Assembly: GCA_020352495.1 (NCBI GenBank)
Contig: CP070677.1
Coordinates: forward strand, 3,948,090-4,004,360
DNA length: 56,271 nucleotides
Direction: 5' to 3'
Source: Candidatus Latescibacterota bacterium
GTDB lineage: Bacteria > Krumholzibacteriota > Krumholzibacteriia > WVZY01
The notes under the pieces are model-generated. The model worked only from the letters and a program-made list of their open reading frames with translations, was not told the DNA's origin and searched no databases. Numbering within the stretch: position 1 is the stretch's first letter; each line of letters begins with the position of its first letter. The translations under genes and the position numbers were made by a program. Positions 9,222 through 17,208 of this stretch are shown one piece after another.

Positions 9222-10061
9222 ATGAATGAGCCAGACAAGCGTCCTGAGGCTCTAAAAAGCGTGCGCGCGGATCGTATCTCGACGGGGGATGCCTCCAAAC
9301 AGTCGGAGGAAGAGGATGTCCTCGTCGTCGAAGAGACTGCGGTTACGATCGATATCGGAGGTTCGGAGACGTACACGGTTTTGTGCACGCCGACCGACTT
9401 GCGAGCGATGGCAGCCGGTTTTCTTTTTACCGAAGGTCTGCTCGAACGAGTGTCCGACATCAAAGCTCTTCGGAAGTGCAAAGACGATCCCCATATGCTC
9501 CGAGTGCAGCTTGCCGGAGACGTACCACGAGATCGTGATGCCGGTCGGAATCTGTTGATCGTTTCCTCGTGTGGGGTCTGCGGCAGTGAAAATCTAAAAG
9601 AACGCCTCGACGCGTTGCCACGGGTGGGCGACACGTTGCGTGTCCGCGCCGAAGTCCTTCGTTCGGTCAACGGCGCCCTTCGAAAACGACAGAAGCTCTT
9701 CGAGGCCTGCGGGGGAACACATGCGGCGGCGGTGTTCGATAGAGACGGGACGATCCTATCCTGTGTCGAGGATGTTGGCCGCCACAACGCCTTAGACAAA
9801 GCCGTCGGAAAGTGTCTGCTTGCCGGCATCGAGACGGCCGGTCGCGGTGTGGCGCTCAGCGGCAGGCTCAGTCTCGAAATGGTCGCCAAGTGCGCGAGGG
9901 TGGGGATAGAGGTGGTCACCGCCGTATCCGCCCCCACGTCGCTTGCGATCGACGTGGGCCGCAGCTGCAACATCACGTTGTGCGCATTTGTTCGTGAGAC
10001 ACGCGCGACAGTGTTCACACATCCCTCTCGTGTGATAGTCGAGGACGATTCCGCAGCTTGA
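9222..10061 (+). CDS. fdhD: FdhD, molybdenum cofactor sulfurtransferase
   Basis: Accessory protein that carries sulfur from a cysteine desulfurase to bis-MGD, giving the sulfurated cofactor needed by formate dehydrogenases and some relatives. The 279-residue protein contains the conserved CxxC pair in SSCGVCGSENL (Cys117, Cys120), TEGLLERVSDI, and the downstream GGTHAAAVFD, EDVGRHNALDK and SGRLSLEMVAK segments typical of FdhD. It has an AGGGGG ribosome binding site and lies 69 bases after the NrfD-like gene. Its place in the operon suggests that the molybdoenzyme upstream requires sulfurated cofactor. That is an inference from context. Confidence 0.95.
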   Translation: MNEPDKRPEALKSVRADRISTGDASKQSEEEDVLVVEETAVTIDIGGSETYTVLCTPTDLRAMAAGFLFTEGLLERVSDIKALRKCKDDPHMLRVQLAGDVPRDRDAGRNLLIVSSCGVCGSENLKERLDALPRVGDTLRVRAEVLRSVNGALRKRQKLFEACGGTHAAAVFDRDGTILSCVEDVGRHNALDKAVGKCLLAGIETAGRGVALSGRLSLEMVAKCARVGIEVVTAVSAPTSLAIDVGRSCNITLCAFVRETRATVFTHPSRVIVEDDSAA

Positions 10062-10137
10062 GGCGAATCACCGCCAAAACTGTGCTATACTGTTGATGGC
10101 AATCATATTTGACCATCGAATCGTACGAGGAGGTTTT

Positions 10138-10683
10138 ATGAAAAGAATCTTACTGGTAGCGATGGTATGTGCGCTGGTGGTAAGCCCGGCATTTGGTCAG
10201 GCGGGGAGCATCGGACTCTTCTCTGATGTCACTGGCACGGACTGCAACTTGTACGATCAACAACAAGGATTGTGTTCTTTTCATATCGTCCACGTGATGT
10301 CACCGGGCGCGACGGCGTGTCAGTTCTCTGCTCCCCAACCGGCATGCCTCCAGGCAACGTATCTTTCGGATACCTTCCCTATCATGGTGGTAGGGAACAC
10401 GCAGACCGGTGTCGCCATCGGTTATGGCGCGTGTGTTTCCAGCCCGATTCACGTGGGAGACATCAACTACTTCTGCCAAGGCCTCACCGCCTCCTGTTGT
10501 TACTACCCCGTGCTTCCGGATCCAAATATCCCATCGGGTCAGATTGACGTCATGGACTGCAATCTCAATCTGGTCTATGCCACGGGTGGTGTGGGGATCA
10601 TCAACCCCGATGAGAGTTGTGAGTGTGATGTTGCCGTTGAGGATTCAACGTGGGGTGCGGTGAAAGCGTTGTACATGGAGTAG
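10138..10683 (+). CDS. Small cysteine-rich secreted protein of unknown function
   Basis: I recognise no named domain. The start at 10138 is set by AGGAGG at 10128-10133; an upstream in-frame ATG at 10093 lacks one. The first 20 residues form a clear signal peptide ending AFGQA. The mature part, about 160 residues, has eleven cysteines, including a CC pair in ASCCYYP and a CEC near the end, and it closes with VEDSTWGAVKALY. I have the impression that this C-terminal pattern recurs in small secreted proteins of FCB-related candidate phyla, but could not check. It is probably extracellular or periplasmic and disulfide-bonded. A TATACT box at 10086-10091 may be its -10 element; no good -35 was found. 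Confidence 0.8.
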   Translation: MKRILLVAMVCALVVSPAFGQAGSIGLFSDVTGTDCNLYDQQQGLCSFHIVHVMSPGATACQFSAPQPACLQATYLSDTFPIMVVGNTQTGVAIGYGACVSSPIHVGDINYFCQGLTASCCYYPVLPDPNIPSGQIDVMDCNLNLVYATGGVGIINPDESCECDVAVEDSTWGAVKALYME

Positions 10684-10806
10684 ACTGCCTTCCAGTCCGA
10701 GTGCCGAAGTCCATCCTCTGGGGAATCATGCGTTCGAACATCGCGGTGTATCCGCGCTTCGGCGTAATCTAGTACGTATGGAAAAGGTAACGATCGTCGC
10801 GGATTG

Positions 10807-10824
10807 CCCGTAAGGGATTACGGG
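10807..10824. terminator. Hairpin between convergent genes, possible bidirectional terminator
   Basis: A perfect 7-bp stem (CCCGTAA / TTACGGG) with a 4-base loop lies between the convergent secreted-protein and CoA-transferase genes. There is no U-run on either side, so termination is only suggested by position. Confidence 0.35.
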
Positions 10825-10833
10825 TTGTGATGG

Positions 10834-12051
10834 CTAGTCCGAGTCAATCACACTCTGTGCCTTCAACGCCTCGATCTGATCGGGTCGGTAGCCCAACACA
10901 TCGGTCAGCACTTCCTCGGTATGTTCGCCAAGAAGCGGTGGGTGCATGCGAACGACACCGGGCGTTTCCGAATTCTTGATCGGAATGCCGGCCAGACGGA
11001 GCGTGCCGATGGTCGGATGGGGCACTTCGACGATCATATCACGGTGTTGCACCTGCGGGTCGGCGAATAGATGTTCCATATTATTGACGGGGCCGCAGGG
11101 GATTGCCGCTTCCACCAGCATTTCCATCCACTCGTCACAGGTCTTTTGTGCGAACAACTCGTCGATGAGCGGCAGGAGCACGTCGCGATTCTCGACGCGC
11201 TTTGCATTGGACCCGAATCGCGGATCATCCAGCCACTCCTTCTTACCGACGAGCCTGCAAAAGTTGACCCACAGTTTTTGGTTCGCCACTGCGATGGCGA
11301 TGGGACGATCTTGGGTGTGGAACACTTGATAGGGAACGATCGACTCGTGAGCCGTGCCCCACCGCGTCGCCTCCTGACGGGCGACAAGGTAGTTGCTGGC
11401 GATGTTGGCAAGACCCGAGATCTGCGCATCGAGAAGGCTGATATCGAGGTACTGCCCCCGCCCGGAGCGTTCCCGCCACAGCAGCGAAGAGGTGATTGCG
11501 CCTGATGCGTAGATGCCGGTGAGCACATCGGTGATCGCCACACCAACCTTACACGGGTTTCCATTTCGCTCACCAGTGATGTGCATCAGACCACCAACCG
11601 CGGAGAGTACCATGTCATAACCCGGCCGGTCCCTGTACGGACCGTCCTGGCCGTAGGCGGTGATTGAGGCGTATACGAGACGCGGGTTGAGGGCGCGAAG
11701 CGACTCGTAGTCCAGACCAAAGCTTCTCATCAAACCGGGTGTGAAGTTCTCTACGAGGACATCGGAGACCTTGGCCATTTCACGCACGAGTTCGGCGCCC
11801 GCCGGTTTCTTGAGATCGACGACAATCGATTTTTTGTTGCGGTTGCAGCAGAGATAGTAGGCGCTCTCACCCCCTGCGAAGGGTGGTCCCCAGGTTCGTG
11901 TATCGTCGCCCGTGCCGGGCCGCTCGACCTTGATCACCTCGGCGCCTTGATCTCCCAGAATCATTGTGCAGTAAGGGCCGGCGAGGATCCGGGACAGATC
12001 GAGTACCCGGTACCCGCTCAGTGGAAGCTCGTTTGTGGAAGTGTTATTCAT
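10834..12051 (-). CDS. CaiB/BaiF-family CoA-transferase
   Basis: Class III CoA-transferase that moves CoA between carboxylic acids. From the ATG at 12051 the protein is 405 residues, the usual family length. An in-frame extension upstream to 12288 is rejected because it has no homology-like content and a promoter lies inside it. The N-terminus GYRVLDLSRILAGPYCTMIL, then VDLKKPAG, ENFTPGLM, RPGYDMVLSAVGGLM (Asp146 is the expected catalytic aspartate) and a C-terminal QVQHRDMIVEVPHP region are all characteristic. The gene stands alone between divergent and convergent neighbours. The substrate is unknown; a link to the nearby molybdoenzyme, some relatives of which act on CoA thioesters, is only speculation. 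Confidence 0.93.
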   Translation of the reverse strand: MNNTSTNELPLSGYRVLDLSRILAGPYCTMILGDQGAEVIKVERPGTGDDTRTWGPPFAGGESAYYLCCNRNKKSIVVDLKKPAGAELVREMAKVSDVLVENFTPGLMRSFGLDYESLRALNPRLVYASITAYGQDGPYRDRPGYDMVLSAVGGLMHITGERNGNPCKVGVAITDVLTGIYASGAITSSLLWRERSGRGQYLDISLLDAQISGLANIASNYLVARQEATRWGTAHESIVPYQVFHTQDRPIAIAVANQKLWVNFCRLVGKKEWLDDPRFGSNAKRVENRDVLLPLIDELFAQKTCDEWMEMLVEAAIPCGPVNNMEHLFADPQVQHRDMIVEVPHPTIGTLRLAGIPIKNSETPGVVRMHPPLLGEHTEEVLTDVLGYRPDQIEALKAQSVIDSD

Positions 12052-12121
12052 AATCGGTTCGGGCTCGTTTCGCCAACAACCTTCGTGCCGTGCCGGGACC
12101 ACGGGGCGCGACCCGTCTGGC

Positions 12122-12150
12122 AGTCTAACATCCGGTCTCATTTTTGTGAA
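12122..12150 (-). promoter_or_regulatory. Sigma70-like promoter for CoA-transferase gene
   Basis: On the minus strand TTCACA (12145-12150), a 17-base spacer and TAGACT (12122-12127). It lies 71 bases upstream of the chosen start at 12051, supporting that start over the longer frame. Confidence 0.45.
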
Positions 12151-12307
12151 CAACTTCTCGGTTTCGTCTTTTGGAATACCGCGGCACCAACCGCCTGCTC
12201 TACTATCCGTCTCTCTTTGGATTGAAGGGATCCATACCGATCGGGTGTTCGAAGGGACCGCACCCGCATTCTCGACTCGGTCGATCAAGATTCTTCAAGA
12301 AAAAAGA

Positions 12308-12336
12308 TTGAATCCACCGCCACACACTCGCATAAT
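12308..12336 (+). promoter_or_regulatory. Sigma70-like promoter for the six-gene operon
   Basis: TTGAAT (12308-12313), a 17-base spacer and CATAAT (12331-12336). The leader to the ATG at 12463 would be about 120 bases. Confidence 0.5.
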
Positions 12337-12462
12337 GAGTTGGCGTAAGGACACGAGAAAACGCGGTACCCCTCGTTGGGAGAGCAAGGGAGAAATCTCT
12401 CTTCTTGGCGTCAGCATTCCAAGCTTTCCCGGAAAGCATCTCTGGAACTCGAGGAGATAGGG

Positions 12463-13998
12463 ATGCAGGTTATCTGTATTTCCCGCGGAACACTTACCGG
12501 TGGCAAGGTTCTAGCCGAACGCCTGGCCGGCGCGTTGGGTTACCCGTGTTTGAGCCGCGAGGATCTGATCGAGGCTGCCGTCAAGGAAGGGATCCATGTC
12601 GGCAAGATCGAAATGGCCATGGTCAAGGGAAGAGGATTCAGTGATCGGCTGGTCCTCGAACGTGAACACTATCTTGCCTTCACCCGTGCTTATTTGTGTG
12701 AGCAGGCCCTGAAGGGTCAACTCGTCTATCACGGTCGGACTGGGCATTTGCTACTGCCCGGTGTCGACAACGTGCTGCGCGTGCGCGTGGTGGCGGACCA
12801 GGAATACCGCCTCAAGGCCGCGATGCAGGCGCTCGGACTAGAGAGGGAGAAGGCGCGCCGTTACGTGGAGGAAGTGGATGAGGACCGAAGACAATGGGTC
12901 CACACAATGTACGGCGTATCCTGCGATGACGTCTCCCAATATGATCTGATCGTCAGCCTCCAGCAGTTCAGTGTCGAGAACGCTGCCGCCGGTCTAACCG
13001 CCATCGCCCAGCTCCCCGACTTCCAGATGACACCGGCCTCGCGTCAGGCAGTAGAGGACCTGCGCCTCGGGGCCAAGGCGAGGGTGTTCTTGGCCCGCGA
13101 CGACCGGACATACAGGGCAAGCTTCAAGGTTTCGGCCAGCGACGGTGTGATCACAGTTACCTACCTTCCACAAGATGCCGGTCTGGCCGAGTCGATCCCA
13201 CCGGTGCTGGAATCATTGGAAGGATATCGGTCGATCCGGACCACTATGGCTACTAGCAACATCCTCTGGATTCAGGAAGTCTACGATCCAACATCCGAAG
13301 CATTCCGCAACGTGGTTGAGGTAGCCACCAAATGGGGTGCGGCGGTGGAACTCATGCGACTCGCACCGGGGAGTGCAGAAGGTGCCGCTGCCCCGGGGGA
13401 GGTATTAGAAGCGTTCGACGGGACCATCCCACAGATACAACCTTCCTCGCGTGAATACAACGGTGGTATCGAGGATGACGTGGCGGAGGGCGGGCAAAGG
13501 ACGTGGGCCGAAAATGGGGGATTGAAGCAGACGGTCGAGGAACTCGCGAGGCAGGGTAGGTCGGCGGGAGGCCGTGAAGTCAGAGGAAGCCAGACCCATC
13601 TTCTTGAGATGATCGACCGAAGCGTCCCTTATACGATGGTGGTAGTGGGTGACGTATTCCTCTCGAAGGGCTCCGCCGCCCAGTTGAGGTTGGCACGCGA
13701 GTTCCGCAGCTACCTTGCGGACAACATCAAGACTCCTGTCGTCGCAACGGACGAGCTAAAGGCCCAGTTCCTTTTCGGAAAGCGTGACCTGTTCCGCCTG
13801 ATCGGGTATCTCGCCGTAGTACTTGTGATCTACTTCCTCGTGTTCACTCATCAGAGGCAGATCTTGAGTTTCTTATCCGGGGAGGGATGGGTAATGAAGG
13901 TCGTTGCCGCAGTCGTGGTGTTTTTGTTCGTGCCGATTGTTGCCTATTCGTATGGCACCGTGTCCCGATCGTTCTTGAAACTGATCAAGATCGAGTGA
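12463..13998 (+). CDS. Cytidylate-kinase-like P-loop protein fused to BON-like, USP-like and membrane segments
   Basis: First gene of the six-gene operon, 511 residues from the ATG at 12463, which follows GAGGAG by 6 bases. Residues 1-190 resemble the cytidylate-kinase-like (AAK_33) family: CISRGTLTGGKVLAERLA takes the place of the usual ISRxxGSGG loop, and LVYHGRTGHLLLPGV follows. Residues about 195-260 resemble a BON domain. About 265-460 look like a universal-stress-protein fold interrupted by a low-complexity linker: ILWIQEVYDPTSEA at its start and SVPYTMVVVGDVFLSKGS near its end. Two hydrophobic helices (about 438-456 and 472-492) close the protein, putting the nucleotide-binding part in the cytoplasm at the membrane. 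A true nucleotide kinase would be soluble, so a sensory or regulatory role with the adjacent permease is likelier. Domain calls beyond the kinase are my inference. Confidence 0.85.
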   Translation: MQVICISRGTLTGGKVLAERLAGALGYPCLSREDLIEAAVKEGIHVGKIEMAMVKGRGFSDRLVLEREHYLAFTRAYLCEQALKGQLVYHGRTGHLLLPGVDNVLRVRVVADQEYRLKAAMQALGLEREKARRYVEEVDEDRRQWVHTMYGVSCDDVSQYDLIVSLQQFSVENAAAGLTAIAQLPDFQMTPASRQAVEDLRLGAKARVFLARDDRTYRASFKVSASDGVITVTYLPQDAGLAESIPPVLESLEGYRSIRTTMATSNILWIQEVYDPTSEAFRNVVEVATKWGAAVELMRLAPGSAEGAAAPGEVLEAFDGTIPQIQPSSREYNGGIEDDVAEGGQRTWAENGGLKQTVEELARQGRSAGGREVRGSQTHLLEMIDRSVPYTMVVVGDVFLSKGSAAQLRLAREFRSYLADNIKTPVVATDELKAQFLFGKRDLFRLIGYLAVVLVIYFLVFTHQRQILSFLSGEGWVMKVVAAVVVFLFVPIVAYSYGTVSRSFLKLIKIE

Positions 13999-14029
13999 GG
14001 CTTGGGACACTGCGCCCAGGAGTTAGAGT

Positions 14030-15136
14030 GTGAATTTCCTGCTTACAAACTTCATAGAGTTGGATCTCGTGACCGCCCTGCAGGTGATCCTGCTGGGGTT
14101 CATCGGTGGAACGCTCAGTGGGTTCATCGGGAGCGGTGGGGCCTTTTTCATGACCCCGGGGATGATGAACCTTGGCGTCCCTGGGATTGTGGCCGTCGGC
14201 AGCAACATCACGCACAAATTCGGTAAGGCGATGATGGGGTCGAAAAAGCATAGGGAGCTCGGCAATGTAGACCGGCGGCTGGGCGCTTTCCTTGTTCTGA
14301 CGTCCTTCATTGGCATTCGAATCGCCGTGTGGATCAACAGCGCGCTGTTCGAAGGCGGAGGGGACGGCCACGGTAGCGGCACGAGCGCCGCATCAAACCT
14401 CTACATCAGCGCAGTATTCATATGTATCCTCTCCGTTGTGGCGATATCGATGCTGCGGGATGCTCTCCGATCCCGCGACACTACGGCCGCAGACGGGCCC
14501 TCTAGAAAAATCGCGAACTTATTGGCCCGGCTCCACATGCCTCCTGACATTCGGCTGCAGGTGGCGGACGTCAGGGTTTCCCTGTGGGTACTCCTCGGGG
14601 TGGGTCTCGCCACCGGGTATTTAGCCGGGACAATCGGCGTGGGGGGATTCATCGGTGTGCCGGCCATGATCTACGTGATCGGTGTCCCTACCGCTGTGGC
14701 CGCCGGGACTGAGCTGTATCTCGCCATGTTTATGGGAGCGTTCGGAGCGGTCAACTATGCTTACGGTGGCTTTGTGGACATCCGGTTGACGCTCCTTTTG
14801 TACCTGGGTTCTCTGGTGGGACTCTTCATCGGCGCCTACGGGACCAAGGTCGTGAAGGAGGTCATGATCCGCAGCGTCACCGGAGTAACCATTCTCCTGT
14901 GTGTCGTAAGCCGGTCCGTCGCCGTTCCCGCCTACCTCCGTCAGCTCGGATGGATCGACATGAATCCGGAGTGGGATGCTTACTTCAACCAAGCCAGCAA
15001 AGTCATGCTGTTCGTGGCGGGTTTCGTCGGCGCCGGAATCATCCTGTACAATGTGACCAGAGCCTACAAACGGCGAAGGCGCATTGTTGCCACACTGATC
15101 GAAGCGCCGAAGCCCTCCGCCGGTTCTCATGGGTGA
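14030..15136 (+). CDS. TauE/SafE-family membrane permease
   Basis: Membrane protein of 368 residues in the sulfite/organosulfonate exporter family, which moves sulfite, sulfoacetate and other small anions. The start is GTG at 14030, preceded by AGGAG at 14018-14022. Two internal repeats show the family motif: GFIGSGGAFFMTPGMM in the first half and GTIGVGGFIGVPAMIYVIG in the second. About eight membrane helices are apparent, with a charged cytoplasmic loop between the halves. It lies 31 bases after the kinase-like gene and ends 5 bases before the next start, so it is firmly in the operon. The substrate is not evident. Confidence 0.92.
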   Translation: MNFLLTNFIELDLVTALQVILLGFIGGTLSGFIGSGGAFFMTPGMMNLGVPGIVAVGSNITHKFGKAMMGSKKHRELGNVDRRLGAFLVLTSFIGIRIAVWINSALFEGGGDGHGSGTSAASNLYISAVFICILSVVAISMLRDALRSRDTTAADGPSRKIANLLARLHMPPDIRLQVADVRVSLWVLLGVGLATGYLAGTIGVGGFIGVPAMIYVIGVPTAVAAGTELYLAMFMGAFGAVNYAYGGFVDIRLTLLLYLGSLVGLFIGAYGTKVVKEVMIRSVTGVTILLCVVSRSVAVPAYLRQLGWIDMNPEWDAYFNQASKVMLFVAGFVGAGIILYNVTRAYKRRRRIVATLIEAPKPSAGSHG

Positions 15137-15141
15137 CTTTC

Positions 15142-16725
15142 ATGAACTGGTTTCACAGGATCCTTCACCGCTCCAGCCAGAGAGAGGATGCGATTCTACT
15201 GCTCAACCTGCGTTGCACGCGGTTCCGTCAACTCGTAAGAAACTATGGCAAGATCTTGGACGCGCTCGCCGATGCCGCTGATAAGCAGGGAGGAGACTAC
15301 ATCCTCGACAGGCAATACACCGTTTCACTATCTGAAGTCGTGCTCGATCTAACCGAGGCCATAATTTTCGACCTGAATATCCTGGCGGGAGACCGCTACG
15401 ATTCGTTTTATCACCTGCTCGATCGATTCCGGTCAGAGGTCCGAGACACCATCGCTATGGAGAACGGGGTAGACGGGCCTCCGAGTTCGGGGATGAGGGA
15501 GGCCGCGAAGGTTCGAACACCCACGTCCACGGAGGCGTTGAACAAACTCGCCAAGGCCATTGCGGAATCCCGGGTGCTCTATGAGCGTGTGGGACGGGTC
15601 GCCTGCCGGGGAGTGGCCGCTGGTCCCGTCTTCAATCTGGAGACCGAGGACAGTGCGGACGCGTTTACGGAGGGGGCGGTGATGGTTGCCTCGGACATCG
15701 TGCCGGATGACGAGTTCATCCGGCTGATGAGGCAAGCGTCGGCCATTCTCATCGATCTCGGGGAGCCCGCCGGGGATGCCGCAACGTTGGCAAGAGAGTT
15801 CGGAATTCCGACGATCGTGGGACTCGCGGACGCCAGCAAGCGGCTGGAGACCGGATCCGAGGTCACAGTTGACGCGGACGAAAATACCGTCTATCAAGGC
15901 TGGATCCAGGAACTCCTCGAGTATTACAAAACCGAGCGGCTGGATCAGGAGGAGGAGACGGAATACAGGATCTTACGTAGACTCAGACGGCTGATGTTCG
16001 CTCTGACGCTCGAGAAGGATGCCGAAACCGGCGCGGAACTCGGCGATTGCAGGACCCTCCATGATCTCGTTCATGTCGCCCACGAACTAGCGGGCGACGC
16101 CCAGTTCGAACTGATCACGAACCTCCGCGATTTCAAAAAGACGTCCACGAACCTCGTAACCATCAGCAACATTCCTTTCTACGTAATCGATGTGGGGGGT
16201 GGGCTGGCCCAAAGCGATCGGGGCGCAGCCAGTCCAGACGTGACCGAGATTAGCTCCCTCCCCATGCGTATGTTTGTCCACGGGATGGATCAGATATTCC
16301 GGGAAGGACCGCAAATGCCTCAACCCGGTGTCTTGCCGTTGTCAGTGATGGCCACGGTCACTGAGGAGCATGCTAACATGATCGTCCAACAACCCGGCGG
16401 CTTTGATATGGTCGACTCTATGATCGGCGAAAGCAGGGATTCCAATCACATCTACTGTCGCTTTGCCTCCACGACCCAAGGAAACGAGGACAAAGCCGTG
16501 CGCGGGGCGGTGGCCTGCGAGATACTTTCGCGGCTTGATTTTGCGGCGGCCCAAACGACCCGGGCCACCGCGGCGTGGCTCAGTGGGGTTCCCCGAAGCG
16601 ATATGGAGGAGCGCCTCACGATCATCGGCCGCCTCGGCGCTTACCTACTGGAAGCGGATGCTACCGGATGGGATGGGACTTCGAGAGACGCGTATGTGAA
16701 CACTTTCATAACCCGGCACGTATAG
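15142..16725 (+). CDS. PEP-utilizer-like protein with catalytic His replaced by Asp
   Basis: A 527-residue protein, third in the operon. I start it at 15142 (GTG at 15133 is possible); longer frames overlap the permease gene. Residues 1-100 are helical (LNLRCTRFRQLV, DLNILAGDRYDSFYHLL). Residues about 145-250 form the mobile swivelling domain of PEP synthase/PPDK enzymes, but the segment that reads GGxTSHAA in active enzymes is GEPAGDAATLAREFGIPTIV, so the phosphoryl-carrying His is Asp212 (GAT codon). No ATP-grasp domain is present. Residues about 280-527 form a C-terminal domain that resembles the end of the 859-residue protein two genes downstream. It is probably a regulatory paralogue of that protein rather than an enzyme. 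Confidence 0.85.
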   Translation: MNWFHRILHRSSQREDAILLLNLRCTRFRQLVRNYGKILDALADAADKQGGDYILDRQYTVSLSEVVLDLTEAIIFDLNILAGDRYDSFYHLLDRFRSEVRDTIAMENGVDGPPSSGMREAAKVRTPTSTEALNKLAKAIAESRVLYERVGRVACRGVAAGPVFNLETEDSADAFTEGAVMVASDIVPDDEFIRLMRQASAILIDLGEPAGDAATLAREFGIPTIVGLADASKRLETGSEVTVDADENTVYQGWIQELLEYYKTERLDQEEETEYRILRRLRRLMFALTLEKDAETGAELGDCRTLHDLVHVAHELAGDAQFELITNLRDFKKTSTNLVTISNIPFYVIDVGGGLAQSDRGAASPDVTEISSLPMRMFVHGMDQIFREGPQMPQPGVLPLSVMATVTEEHANMIVQQPGGFDMVDSMIGESRDSNHIYCRFASTTQGNEDKAVRGAVACEILSRLDFAAAQTTRATAAWLSGVPRSDMEERLTIIGRLGAYLLEADATGWDGTSRDAYVNTFITRHV

Positions 16726-16806
16726 ACCGCAGTTCCGTCGGTGAACAAAGCGGTTCTGACGACGAATGCGATGTAGAGACGCAAGAGAAAAAAAGGAGAA
16801 CCGTCC

Positions 16807-17208
16807 ATGAATGGCAGCCTCCAGATTATGTTGGTGGATGACGAACCGATCGTGGGAAAACGACTCAAGCCAGCTCTGGCCAAGTACGGGTTAGAAGTCG
16901 AGGTGTTCGAGGACGGCCCGGGGGCACTGCGAAGACTTCGGGAAAAGGAGTTCGATATCGTCGTGACCGACGTGAGAATGGAGGATGTGGACGGAATGCA
17001 GGTGCTCGAGTACGTGCTCGCCAATTCCAAACGCACAAAAGTCATCATTATCACCGGATACGCCACCGTGGAGGTTGCCCGCGAGGCCTTGGTAAAGGGG
17101 GCGTTTGATTTCATTGCCAAGCCCTTCAAGCCGGACGATCTACGGGCGGTGATAGACAGGGCCGCAAAAGCCCTGGGTCACCCGGGGATCAGGAAGTCCG
17201 ACGATTAA
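16807..17208 (+). CDS. Stand-alone receiver (CheY-like response regulator)
   Basis: Single-domain receiver of 133 residues, with no DNA-binding or enzymatic output domain. Phosphorylation residues are complete: the acidic pair in VDDEP (Asp11, Asp12), the acceptor Asp55 in VTDVRM, Thr83 in IITGYA and Lys105 in AKPFKP. AGGAG precedes the ATG. The stop overlaps the next ATG by one base, so it is translationally coupled to the PEP-synthase-like gene. The likely phosphodonor is the histidine kinase at the end of the operon. Output must come from protein contact, perhaps with one of the PEP-type proteins. Confidence 0.92.
   Translation: MNGSLQIMLVDDEPIVGKRLKPALAKYGLEVEVFEDGPGALRRLREKEFDIVVTDVRMEDVDGMQVLEYVLANSKRTKVIIITGYATVEVAREALVKGAFDFIAKPFKPDDLRAVIDRAAKALGHPGIRKSDD

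Larger units (their letters stand above)
12052..12462. other. Divergent promoter region between CoA-transferase and six-gene operon
   Basis: A 411-base gap between divergent genes. It contains one promoter-like pair for each direction, listed separately, and no other feature I can support. Confidence 0.55.

Noticed and set aside
12052-12288. N-terminal extension of the CoA-transferase
   Set aside because: The extra 79 codons lack family content and contain a promoter-like pair; the ATG at 12051 gives the normal length.
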